Source: Rosenbergiella collisarenosi (GTDB lineage Bacteria > Pseudomonadota > Gammaproteobacteria > Enterobacterales > Enterobacteriaceae). Taken from it: a stretch of 64,000 bases of DNA. Location of the stretch: positions 1 to 64,000 of the forward strand of contig NZ_JABBFP010000002.1 of assembly GCF_018494085.1 (NCBI RefSeq), written 5' to 3'. The translations under genes and the position numbers were made by a program. The notes under the pieces are model-generated. The model was not told the DNA's origin. It was given only the letters and a program-made list of their open reading frames with translations, and did not search any database. Position 1 is the first letter of the stretch. Every line of letters starts with the position of its first letter. Shown one piece after another: positions 19,493 to 27,124 of the stretch.

Positions 19493-19807
19493 ATGAAGAT
19501 TTTCGCATTTATTGTAGGGAGTCTAGCGCTGTTAACGAGTCCTTTCTCTTCTGCCCAGTGGCCACCAGAAACTGGCGCCAAGGTCCCTGGCAATACTTTA
19601 GAACTTCCTACTACTCTGAAACCTGTATCTGTCCCTTTAGAAAAATTACTCAACCAAGGGGCGACGCTTATTACCGCTCAGCGTGATGTTAATGGCCCGG
19701 TCGTTACCGTTAAAAAAGGTAAGCAATACATTATGTGTATCGTTATCGGGGCAGGGAGCGGCGGCGATCAAAATATCGCGACCTCACGTTGTTATGCGAT
19801 GAACTAA
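19493..19807 (+). CDS. Small exported protein, unknown
   Basis: 104 residues. Residues 1-21 (ending FSSA) form a clean signal peptide, so the mature protein is periplasmic. It contains VSVPLEKLLNQGATLITAQRD and VKKGKQYIMCIVIG, with two cysteines (MC and RCYAMN) that could form a disulphide. I do not recognise a family. It is a single gene, convergent with the membrane export operon that follows. Confidence 0.75.
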   Translation: MKIFAFIVGSLALLTSPFSSAQWPPETGAKVPGNTLELPTTLKPVSVPLEKLLNQGATLITAQRDVNGPVVTVKKGKQYIMCIVIGAGSGGDQNIATSRCYAMN

Positions 19808-19822
19808 AGTCTCAGAGATAGC

Positions 19823-20902
19823 TCAGGGCTCTTCAGGCGTAAATCGCGTCGCGGCAAAATAATTTAATACTTTATGCATCACGAAGGTTACGACTAACGT
19901 AGCCAGCAACGATACGGTGACGGAAGTCAGACGATAGAGATCACTGAATACGATGTCGCTGTCGGGATGCATATACTGCCCGAAGATTAAGCCTAATGTC
20001 GTCAAAATTGAAAAACCGACGCCAGACCCCACTTTTTCGAAAACATGAACACGTGCTGCGATTAACAAGGCTATGCTCACTAAAGGGAGAAGCAGTAATA
20101 GATGACGACTAAAATCATACATGATGAGCTGAATGCATAGCGCAAAGAGACACCCTACAATCACGCCCCAAATTCGCCAAGTTGCTGAGAGAATGGCACC
20201 ACGATAATGCATTGGAAACAGGGCGAAGATGCCTGCCATTAATGCGGCTAAAGAATCACTTAATGTGTACACCTGAAATATCACGAAGAGTAATGTAGCG
20301 ATAAACGATCCGAGTAACGTCTCGTGCATAATTCTCGGATTACTCTTGATAATTGGAGCGGGACGCTGCCGCGGTTCAGTGTCAGGGAAGATAAAGCAGG
20401 CGATAGCAGATAAGACAACCGCTAAGAGACTTCCGATTATGTTGGAAAACATCAGGTCATTCATATCGGTAGTGGGATAACTTAAAAAATGCGGCATCAC
20501 ACTAAGGCATATCACTCCCATCGATCCGAAAAGGAACAATGGACCCCGACTCATCAAATAAAAACGTAGGGTATAGAGAATAAACACGGCCAATGTCATT
20601 GGAAGTGGATAGTTGACTAGAAAAGTGAACAGCAGCAGCATCTCTACACAGTTGATAATCGCATTGGCGACCATTTGCCGCGCGATGTGTAGGTTAAACA
20701 GCGGCACTAATCCGGTCAGCATAATAGGATACACGACGTAGAAAACGCCATATTGTGTATCTATCCAGCTATGAAAGAATAACCCTACGCTCCCCGCGAA
20801 CGTAATCCTCAACATATGTCGCAGGTCATTTCCAGAAAGCGGTTGGTATCTGGCCGGAAACTTTCTTTCCAAAAGGCGACTAATAAACATAATGTAATAC
20901 AC
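19823..20902 (-). CDS. DUF2955-type membrane protein, export partner
   Basis: A 359-residue polytopic protein with about ten hydrophobic segments in two halves, of the DUF2955/FUSC-like kind. Such proteins are encoded next to HlyD-type adaptors and are thought to form inner-membrane parts of small-molecule efflux systems, as in the aromatic-acid exporter AaeAB. The start overlaps the adaptor gene by 23 bases, indicating coupling. The substrate is unknown. Confidence 0.8.
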   Translation of the reverse strand: MYYIMFISRLLERKFPARYQPLSGNDLRHMLRITFAGSVGLFFHSWIDTQYGVFYVVYPIMLTGLVPLFNLHIARQMVANAIINCVEMLLLFTFLVNYPLPMTLAVFILYTLRFYLMSRGPLFLFGSMGVICLSVMPHFLSYPTTDMNDLMFSNIIGSLLAVVLSAIACFIFPDTEPRQRPAPIIKSNPRIMHETLLGSFIATLLFVIFQVYTLSDSLAALMAGIFALFPMHYRGAILSATWRIWGVIVGCLFALCIQLIMYDFSRHLLLLLPLVSIALLIAARVHVFEKVGSGVGFSILTTLGLIFGQYMHPDSDIVFSDLYRLTSVTVSLLATLVVTFVMHKVLNYFAATRFTPEEP

Positions 20903-21974
20903 TTATTAAGCGGATTTGTAAGCGGCCTAAAAGGGATGATATTCCGTTTCCGCTATTATACAGCTGAACAGTTGCCCTAGCGCCGGCGGGTAAGTCTAGA
21001 TGTTGCCCTGAGTTCAATACCAAGTGAATACGCATACGTTGTGCATCCCGAACCCAACGATTTGACTCTTGTGGGGCGGCTAAATAACCGTTGATATCTT
21101 GTTGCCCGGCCATTACTCCGGCATCTCGGCTCACTACAGATGCTTTAAAAACCTGTCCGGGCAAGCCATCGAATACAATTTCGGCTGCCGTTCCGATATG
21201 TGTCTTAGTCAGGCTTTTTTCACGAAAATCGGCGATGATATCGGGTGTATTGTTGACTAAGGCCATCGCTGCAACACCCGCATTCGAGTACCAGCCTTCT
21301 TTAAGTTGTAAGTTACTGACGATCCCATCGCTGTCTGCGCGAACCTTGGTGTAGTTAAGATTAAGGTTAGCGTCCTCAAGCATATTTTGATACTTCTGCA
21401 GAAGAACGTTTTTATTATCGTGACTACCGCGAGAAATGATTAGTTGATTGAGGGTGGCAGTTAAATTCTCTACAGTCTGCAAACTGGTCTGCCAAGTGGT
21501 ATAAGCGGTATCAAGAGCTTGGCGAGAGATCAGTTGATTATGATCTAATGTACGGTAGCGTTGATAATCACGCCCTGCGTTTTGGGCATCCAGTTGGGCT
21601 GCGCGTATTTTTGCCCGTGTTGCACTGATCTGCGCATCAATTTGTTGATTATCAAGGGTTGCTTGTTGGTAAGCGATTCTCGCTGAGTCCACTTGATTTT
21701 GATAAGGGCGCGGATCGATCTCATACAGTAGGTCACCTTTCTTCACATGGCTGTTGTTACTTACGTAGATATGAGTCACATAGCCAGGTGCTCGGGAGGA
21801 TACCGGAGTAACGACGCGCATTACGGTAGATTCTGGTGTTTGAGGGAACCAAATATCTGCGATTAAGAAATAGCCAAACATGGCAATAAATAGTATTAGC
21901 GTAAACTTTACCCAACGAGAAAATTGTTGTTCAGGGGTCATTGTGTTAACTCGCTTTAGAATTAAGGACCACAT
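20880..21974 (-). CDS. HlyD/EmrA-family periplasmic adaptor
   Basis: A 364-residue membrane-fusion protein. One N-terminal transmembrane segment (about residues 25-44) is followed by a biotinyl-lipoyl half (VSSRAPGYVTHIYVSNNSHV, KKGDLLYEIDP), a long coiled coil and the second lipoyl half (VRADSDGIVSNLQLKEGWY). It would join an inner-membrane pump to an outer-membrane exit. The ATG at 21974 lies five bases after the MarR gene stop; an internal ATG at 21941 is an alternative. Confidence 0.88.
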   Translation of the reverse strand: MWSLILKRVNTMTPEQQFSRWVKFTLILFIAMFGYFLIADIWFPQTPESTVMRVVTPVSSRAPGYVTHIYVSNNSHVKKGDLLYEIDPRPYQNQVDSARIAYQQATLDNQQIDAQISATRAKIRAAQLDAQNAGRDYQRYRTLDHNQLISRQALDTAYTTWQTSLQTVENLTATLNQLIISRGSHDNKNVLLQKYQNMLEDANLNLNYTKVRADSDGIVSNLQLKEGWYSNAGVAAMALVNNTPDIIADFREKSLTKTHIGTAAEIVFDGLPGQVFKASVVSRDAGVMAGQQDINGYLAAPQESNRWVRDAQRMRIHLVLNSGQHLDLPAGARATVQLYNSGNGISSLLGRLQIRLISVLHYVY

Positions 21975-21979
21975 TAGAG

Positions 21980-22438
21980 CTAAATGAGTTTGCTCATGTT
22001 TTCAGTTAATAGATTAAGAGTGCTGCTAAATTGTGCTAAGTCATCAGGGGCTAGCCCTTGGCTCACTTTGTGTTGGCACTCTTCAACCACTTTATTAACA
22101 TTGGCGACTTGCTGTTCGCCAGCTGGAGTCAGCTTGACTAAACGGATACGACGATCAGTGGGATCTTCGATGCGCATGATTAGTCCACTTTCAACTAGCT
22201 GATTTAACGTTCGCGTGAGGGGGGGATGTTCAATACCCATCGAGAAAGCCAACTCGCTGACGCTCAGTGGGCCATCTACGACCTGTAGTTGCATTAATAC
22301 TGTCCAGCGACTTTGCGTCAGTCCTGTTTCGATCAGGGCGTGGTCGATTACCGTTCGCCATAATCTAGCCAGCATAGCCAGTCGCATACCCAGTGGGCGA
22401 TGCGCAAAATTTTCAGCATGGAACTTCTTATCATTCAT
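21980..22438 (-). CDS. MarR/SlyA-family transcriptional regulator
   Basis: A 152-residue winged-helix regulator. The LGMRLAMLARLWRTVIDHAL N-terminal helix, the recognition region HPPLTRTLNQLVESGLI and the wing DPTDRRIRLVKLT are family standard. It is the first gene of the operon that encodes the export pair, and a strong palindrome lies in its upstream region, so it very likely represses its own operon until a ligand binds. It is SlyA-like, but orthology is not proven. Confidence 0.92.
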   Translation of the reverse strand: MNDKKFHAENFAHRPLGMRLAMLARLWRTVIDHALIETGLTQSRWTVLMQLQVVDGPLSVSELAFSMGIEHPPLTRTLNQLVESGLIMRIEDPTDRRIRLVKLTPAGEQQVANVNKVVEECQHKVSQGLAPDDLAQFSSTLNLLTENMSKLI

Positions 22439-22470
22439 GTTCAGTACCCTCTAAGTAAGCGCATAGATTA

Positions 22471-22502
22471 TTACTTATCTTGATAAGTATCAAGGTAAGT
22501 AA
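22471..22502. promoter_or_regulatory. Palindromic operator for the MarR-type regulator
   Basis: A near-perfect inverted repeat: 15-bp arms 22471-22485 and 22488-22502, 14 of 15 complementary, two-base centre. Within it lies the perfect short palindrome TTATC-TT-GATAA (22475-22486), similar in form to SlyA/MarR boxes. It lies between the divergent MarR gene and the EexN-like lipoprotein gene, and could control both. Confidence 0.75.
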
Positions 22503-22557
22503 TGAGTTTTTTTATGTTGTATGCTATAGTTACCCATCAAAACAGAGGGAGGTAGGT

Positions 22558-22788
22558 ATGGGTGGTTATGGATACAAGACTGTCTTAGCCTGTGGCTTAC
22601 TTGTGCTCAGCGGGTGTAAGAAGAGCTACACACCTTCTGATTTTATGAAAGATGACGCTTTACGAAGTCGAGTTCTCAAGCAATGTTCACAACCCACGCA
22701 AGCACAGAGCAAGAATTGTCAGAATGCTTATGAGGCGCAGCGAAAAATTGATTTTGCGAAGAAAACGGGTCGTACCGATATAAAATAG
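22558..22788 (+). CDS. EexN-like lipoprotein
   Basis: 76 residues from an ATG with an excellent GGGAGGTAGGT ribosome site; an ATG at 22480 lies inside the operator palindrome and is not used. The signal ends in lipobox LSGC (Cys20). The mature part has TPSDFMKDDALRSRVLKQC and the KNCQNAYEAQRK segment, the pattern of EexN-family lipoproteins. EexN was defined as a plasmid entry-exclusion protein, but chromosomal members are common and of unknown role. Confidence 0.78.
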   Translation: MGGYGYKTVLACGLLVLSGCKKSYTPSDFMKDDALRSRVLKQCSQPTQAQSKNCQNAYEAQRKIDFAKKTGRTDIK

Positions 22789-23125
22789 TGGCTAGGTGCA
22801 AGGCTCGCGCTATTGAAGGTCAAGCACTTCGTCTATGGCCGGTGACTCAGCCTAGTAAAATAACAATGGCTACTATTATCACTAATTTATTTCAGATAAC
22901 TGAAAGATCCCTCTTATTCATTCTCAATGAAATATAGCAATACTCATTCGATTGCCGTTATGTACTGGCGAGTGGCATCCTATAACTCTTAAAATATTTC
23001 GAGATAGTCAGAAATAACAAAATCAAGCAGCTGTTAATGTAACGATTAATCGATAAAAAGTAAGAGGTGCTTTTTTATAGAAGTAGCACCTCATAACGGC
23101 TATTCATTAATGCTTTAAGGAATAA
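22789..23125 (-). terminator. Gene-free stretch holding a terminator-like hairpin at 23064-23092
   Basis: No credible gene. GAGGTGCT (23064-23071) pairs with AGCACCTC (23085-23092), and on the minus strand the hairpin is followed by a T-rich tail, so it probably ends the transcript of the gene that finishes at 23126. The rest is AT-rich without visible signals. Confidence 0.5.
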
Positions 23126-23752
23126 TTAAAGCACCGAGAGTAGAATTTTCTCGGCACTATCTGCTGCTAACGGATCACAACCTAACCTCAAGATACTAAT
23201 AAATTCATGTAGCTGTGTGGGAGTGAGCCCAGCATTCAAGCTGATTTGGAAATGGCTCTTCAATTGGCTTTCTACTCCGGTCAGCACTGATAACGCGGAA
23301 AGTGTAGTAAGTTCTCGATCTATCCAAGAGAGTTGCGTGCGTTGGAAAAGATCGCCGAACAGGTGCGCTTTTAGGAAGTGGTCGATGGCAGGAGCGAAGC
23401 TAAATAGGGGGCCGCTTACAGGTTGCCCTGCTAGTTTGGTCTGGTTTTCTGTGCCGATCTGCAGGCTGTTGGGGAGAACCACTTCTGGCTGTTCCACGTC
23501 TCCTGGTACATCGTTTAATCCTTGATCTCGACGCTTATCTACTAGGGTCATTAATGTATTCAGTGCGTTTAAGCTACGGGGAAAACCTACGTAAGCATAT
23601 AGGTGCACCATGACTTCTTTCGCCATAGAAATCGGTAGCTGCTGATTGAGCGCACTGTCTAAGTGTTCGGTCAACCGAGATATATCACCGGTCGCTGAGC
23701 TGGCGGCAATAGGGATAATCGCGTGCTGAAAAGAATTTAACGTTGATGACAT
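23126..23752 (-). CDS. Carboxymuconolactone decarboxylase-like (AhpD-fold) protein
   Basis: A 208-residue protein with two AhpD-like helical repeats: AKEVMVHLYAYVGFPRSLNALNTL and DRELTTLSALSVLTGVESQLKSHFQISLNAGLTPTQLHE (quoted in part by its ends). The start at 23752 has AAGGAGAG before it; an ATG at 23800 does not. The redox CxxC of AhpD is missing, so it is probably not a peroxidase. Such proteins are commonly annotated as carboxymuconolactone decarboxylases without proof of the reaction. It is a single gene. Confidence 0.8.
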   Translation of the reverse strand: MSSTLNSFQHAIIPIAASSATGDISRLTEHLDSALNQQLPISMAKEVMVHLYAYVGFPRSLNALNTLMTLVDKRRDQGLNDVPGDVEQPEVVLPNSLQIGTENQTKLAGQPVSGPLFSFAPAIDHFLKAHLFGDLFQRTQLSWIDRELTTLSALSVLTGVESQLKSHFQISLNAGLTPTQLHEFISILRLGCDPLAADSAEKILLSVL

Positions 23753-24002
23753 AGGCTCTCTCCTTAATATTCTACACATGCCTAAGTGTAACGATTTCAA
23801 TAGCAGGTATTACCCTATGCAAAGAGGATGTGCCTATGCATAGTATTCATCAATTACTGAGCGGCTATTAAGGTGTCCATACTCGATAACTCCACAGGAA
23901 ATCTGGCGCATGGCCGAAAGGGAAGTGGTGAGAGTGTCGTACAAGATAGGGTAATGAGAAGCACTGTCCAAATGCCTAAAGCGGGGGCATAGCATTTACG
24001 TA
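23753..24002. other. Gene-free stretch
   Basis: Between the divergent-looking ends of two minus-strand genes. I see no gene, no clear promoter and no repeat. A short open frame near 23890-23960 shows no family features. Confidence 0.3.
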
Positions 24003-24037
24003 TCAAAAACTATCTGCGCGCACAGTTGTACGCGCAG
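24003..24037 (-). terminator. Terminator of the first P-loop kinase gene
   Basis: CTGCGCG (24014-24020) pairs with CGCGCAG (24031-24037). On the minus strand a T-run (complement of 24003-24010) follows. It lies ten bases past the stop at 24048. Confidence 0.75.
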
Positions 24038-24047
24038 GGAAACTGAC

Positions 24048-24764
24048 TTAGACAACCTCACCTTTAATGACTTTTTTGAAGCCTTGCTCAACCATAAACT
24101 CGTCGACCAGCGTATCGACTTGCGCGAGAACTTGCGCCAAAGGCTGATCAGCGTCGATATTGATGATTTTTTTACCGCCGAAATCGAGTTTAGGTGTGAT
24201 TTCAATCTTTCTTCTTAATGCATCACGGCGGTGATCGGGCTTACGGGCACAGGCTACATCTAACGATACATTCAACTTTATGACTAAATCTGGGCGATAT
24301 TGTGTCATCCACTGGAATGCATTGAGCTCGCGTTTAGTGATCCAATTAATAAACGGGTTTTTCGAGGGGGCGCTAGGTAAGGTAAGACTGTCGTAAGCGC
24401 CAGGAACCTGTAAGTGAGGATAGCGGTCAGCGAGGATAATGTGTCCTTGCTTGCGAAGGCTAAGCATATTACGAAAGCGTCGTACCCGACGGATCAGAAA
24501 AAGACCAACCACTAAGCCAGAGAGAGTTGTGTGGTTTGTTTTATTCACCTTTACACGGGTTTTCTCGATCTTATGCCCAACTGAGCGGCCAATCAGCGGA
24601 AGGTTTGCCGCTGCCCGTCCGACATTACCTGCTTGCTTTCCTAAATGTACGTAAGAAGTGGTGCCATATTCAGAGAGCGTGCTCACGAGGTGCTCACAGA
24701 CTGTAGATTTACCTGAACCATCACTACCAATGACGGCAATGACGGGAGTGGACTTGGTAGACAT
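24048..24764 (-). CDS. Thymidylate-kinase-like P-loop protein (paralogue 1 of 3)
   Basis: 238 residues. Walker A GSDGSGKST is at residues 13-21, an ADRYPH segment lies mid-protein where dTMP kinases have DRY, and CARKPDHRRDALRRKI is a lid-like basic stretch. No membrane segment and no signal. It resembles the dTMP kinase superfamily but lacks the standard dTMP kinase order of motifs and is probably a kinase of another substrate. The start has a GAGGTTTAT ribosome site. Two related genes lie divergently at 25146 and 25907. The link to the sphingolipid genes that follow is inferred from position. Confidence 0.75.
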   Translation of the reverse strand: MSTKSTPVIAVIGSDGSGKSTVCEHLVSTLSEYGTTSYVHLGKQAGNVGRAAANLPLIGRSVGHKIEKTRVKVNKTNHTTLSGLVVGLFLIRRVRRFRNMLSLRKQGHIILADRYPHLQVPGAYDSLTLPSAPSKNPFINWITKRELNAFQWMTQYRPDLVIKLNVSLDVACARKPDHRRDALRRKIEITPKLDFGGKKIINIDADQPLAQVLAQVDTLVDEFMVEQGFKKVIKGEVV

Positions 24765-25145
24765 ATAAACCTCGTGTTCAATACTTTAAAAGACGGATGG
24801 TAGTAAGAGTTTTGGTTAGTAAAAATCATCGGCTTGAGTAGGGTACATTACGGCTACGGTAGGCTTCGCCGAGCATTCTGCAGCAGTTGATTCCACATAT
24901 TTTGGCATTTTATGCTGCTGTAGGAGGTAGATAGCAGTTTACTATCTTCTACACCGAGGATCGCCGTGAGCTATCGTTAATGATTTTACTGATTCCGAAT
25001 AGGGTAAATTTTCTTAAACTCTAAAGATACTGAATTTTTGATACCTTAACACTATTAACGTTTAAACGTAACGCTTTGGTGTTAACAGGGGAAGTGAAGA
25101 CATTGAGCAGTAAATCCTCTACTATATTGAAAATTGAATAGTAGA
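24765..25145. promoter_or_regulatory. Divergent intergenic region between kinase paralogues
   Basis: A 381-base AT-rich gap that must carry promoters for paralogue 1 (left) and paralogues 2 and 3 (right). TTGAGC with TATATT 14 bases later near 25103-25128 is a weak candidate. No operator is evident. Confidence 0.35.
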
Positions 25146-25880
25146 ATGCGTACAGAAATTGTGAATAAACCGACTTCATCACCTCAATCTCCTCCCTTAC
25201 GTGTCATTGCTATCACGGGATGTGATGGCTCAGGTAAATCAACACTGGCTAATCGATTGGTTCAAACCCTTGCGTTAAGAACGCCTGTAGAGCCGGTATA
25301 TTTAGGGCAGTCATCGGGGTTTATTAAACAGAAAATTACCGAGTTACCAGTAGTTGGTGAAAAAATTGCAGCCTATCTAGTCAGTAAATCCGATAAAGTT
25401 CATGAAAAACCGAATACTCCACCGGGCAATGCAGAGGGGACGGTCATCTTTCTTTTATCTTGCTGGCGCGCGTATAAGTTCAAGCGAATGTTGCGTCGGG
25501 AACGAGAAGGGGTTCTCTTAGTCACAGACCGCTATCCACAAGCGGAAGTCGCAGGTTTTCGGGTCGACGGACCGCATCTTGGCAAGGCACAAGGTGGTAG
25601 CTGGTGGATACAGCAGCTAAGAAAGCGTGAGCAACGTCTTTATGACTGGATGGCTTCTTATCCCCCAGCTTTACTCATCCGTTTATCGGTTGATGAGCAA
25701 ACGGCTTATGCACGTAAACCCGATCATGATATAGCTTCCTTGCGTGAGAAAATTAGGGTTATTCCAACCTTAACGTTTAACGGTGCGCACATTCTTGAGC
25801 TGAGTGGAAATGATCCTGAAGATGAAGTGTTTAAAGCTTCACTTGTCGCCATTCATAACACATTTGATCTCCCTAATTAA
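25146..25880 (+). CDS. Thymidylate-kinase-like P-loop protein (paralogue 2 of 3)
   Basis: 244 residues from the ATG at 25146; a TTG at 25134 is in frame but no ribosome site favours it. Walker A GCDGSGKST is at residues 25-33, then TDRYPQAEVAGF, YARKPDHD and a C-terminal FNGAHILEL. It shares all of these with paralogue 3 (ADRYPQAEISGF, FARKPDHN, YNGAKILDL), so the two arose by duplication. There is a proline- and serine-rich N-terminal tail of about 18 residues. The substrate is unknown. Confidence 0.75.
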   Translation: MRTEIVNKPTSSPQSPPLRVIAITGCDGSGKSTLANRLVQTLALRTPVEPVYLGQSSGFIKQKITELPVVGEKIAAYLVSKSDKVHEKPNTPPGNAEGTVIFLLSCWRAYKFKRMLRREREGVLLVTDRYPQAEVAGFRVDGPHLGKAQGGSWWIQQLRKREQRLYDWMASYPPALLIRLSVDEQTAYARKPDHDIASLREKIRVIPTLTFNGAHILELSGNDPEDEVFKASLVAIHNTFDLPN

Positions 25881-25906
25881 TTTTAATAACGGTAAAAACG
25901 CTAGAT

Positions 25907-26638
25907 ATGAATACTCCTCCTGACTCGCGGGTCACGTCGACCTCCACCGCGACACCTATCGTTATTCCACGAATGGTGGCGATTGTCGGCTGTGATGGTT
26001 CCGGTAAATCGACAATCACCGCTGATTTGATTAAAGAGATGCAGAAAGTTCGTCCAACCGAACGTCGCTATTTAGGTCTTATTTCTGGTGAAGATGGCGA
26101 TAAAATTAAAAAACTCCCAATCATTGGGGTATGGCTAGAGCGGCGGCTTGCCAAAAAATCTGAAAAAACACAGAGCATGCGAAGCGACGCTCCACCGCTC
26201 TGGGCCGCCTTAATCATGTATGCGCTCTCTTGCTGGCGTTCCTCAAATTTCCACAAAGCGAAAGCCTTAGCTGAAAGCGGAGTTTTAGTGATCGCCGATC
26301 GTTATCCGCAGGCTGAAATTTCAGGTTTTCACTACGACGGTCCAGGTCTAGGCATGGAGCGGGTAAAAGGGTGGTTATTGAAGGAAATGGCCAAGAAAGA
26401 AGAGGTCATCTACCATAAATTGGCTGAATACCAGCCGGAGTTGATTATTCGCTTGGATATTGACGTCGATACTGCCTTCGCACGTAAGCCCGATCATAAT
26501 TACCAGGAACTTAGCGATAAGATTAGCGTTATGCGCCAGCTTACCTACAATGGCGCAAAAATACTCGATTTAGATTCAAGGCAACCTTACGATGAGGTCC
26601 TCGGTCGGGCGCTGGCAGCAGTAAAAGCGGTTAAGTAA
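25907..26638 (+). CDS. Thymidylate-kinase-like P-loop protein (paralogue 3 of 3)
   Basis: 243 residues. Walker A GCDGSGKST is at residues 28-36, with ADRYPQAE and ARKPDH motifs as in paralogue 2, and a threonine-rich N-terminal tail. It lies 26 bases after paralogue 2 on the same strand, so they form one transcript. A terminator hairpin follows. Kinase activity is inferred from the P-loop; the acceptor is unknown. Confidence 0.75.
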   Translation: MNTPPDSRVTSTSTATPIVIPRMVAIVGCDGSGKSTITADLIKEMQKVRPTERRYLGLISGEDGDKIKKLPIIGVWLERRLAKKSEKTQSMRSDAPPLWAALIMYALSCWRSSNFHKAKALAESGVLVIADRYPQAEISGFHYDGPGLGMERVKGWLLKEMAKKEEVIYHKLAEYQPELIIRLDIDVDTAFARKPDHNYQELSDKISVMRQLTYNGAKILDLDSRQPYDEVLGRALAAVKAVK

Positions 26639-26640
26639 CG

Positions 26641-26672
26641 AAAAAAAGGGCGTGAGATAGCCACTCGCGCCC
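26641..26672 (-). terminator. Terminator between kinase 3 and the dgkA-like gene
   Basis: GGGCGTGAG (26648-26656) pairs with CTCGCGCCC (26664-26672) with one wobble. Read on the minus strand it runs into seven T, so it mainly ends the dgkA-like transcript. Confidence 0.8.
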
Positions 26673-26694
26673 ATATTCTACTACTTAATATCGG

Positions 26695-27054
26695 TCAGAA
26701 AATAATGATTAACCACGTTAATAACGTTGCGACAATTGCGATAAGTTGCGCGGCTCCGGCCATATCTTTGGCCCGCTTAGAAAGCGGGTGTATCTCATAA
26801 GAAATACGGTCAACGACGGTCTCAATGGCAGTATTAAGTAACTCAATGACGATCAGTAGGAAGCTACAGAGAATTAATAGAATATGCTGCGTCTTGGATA
26901 TCGATAAAGTTAGCGAAATAAGCACTAAGATAGTGCTAAAAATAAAGATGTGGCGAAAGGCGTCTTCTGTCTTGAAGGCATCGGTGACGCCAGCCCAAGA
27001 GTTTTTAATACTGAAGACCAGACGCTTTGTTCCAGTTAGTTTTTCAATCGACAT
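26695..27054 (-). CDS. DgkA-family membrane lipid kinase, candidate ceramide kinase
   Basis: 119 residues with three membrane segments, the size of E. coli diacylglycerol kinase. The catalytic block is intact: ELLNTAIETVVDR (Glu71, Asn74 and Glu78, matching E. coli Glu69, Asn72 and Glu76), then RAKDMAGAA. E. coli DgkA is known to phosphorylate ceramide in vitro. This copy is co-transcribed with a ceramide-synthase-like acyltransferase, so a sphingoid or ceramide lipid is the likely substrate. It could also be the cell's ordinary DgkA if no other copy exists in the genome. Confidence 0.88.
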   Translation of the reverse strand: MSIEKLTGTKRLVFSIKNSWAGVTDAFKTEDAFRHIFIFSTILVLISLTLSISKTQHILLILCSFLLIVIELLNTAIETVVDRISYEIHPLSKRAKDMAGAAQLIAIVATLLTWLIIIF

Positions 27055-27124
27055 AATAAACCATCGTCAATAAAGAAAAAGTCGATAGCAAGCGACTCAG
27101 CGTCGCTGCCATCATAATAATCGC

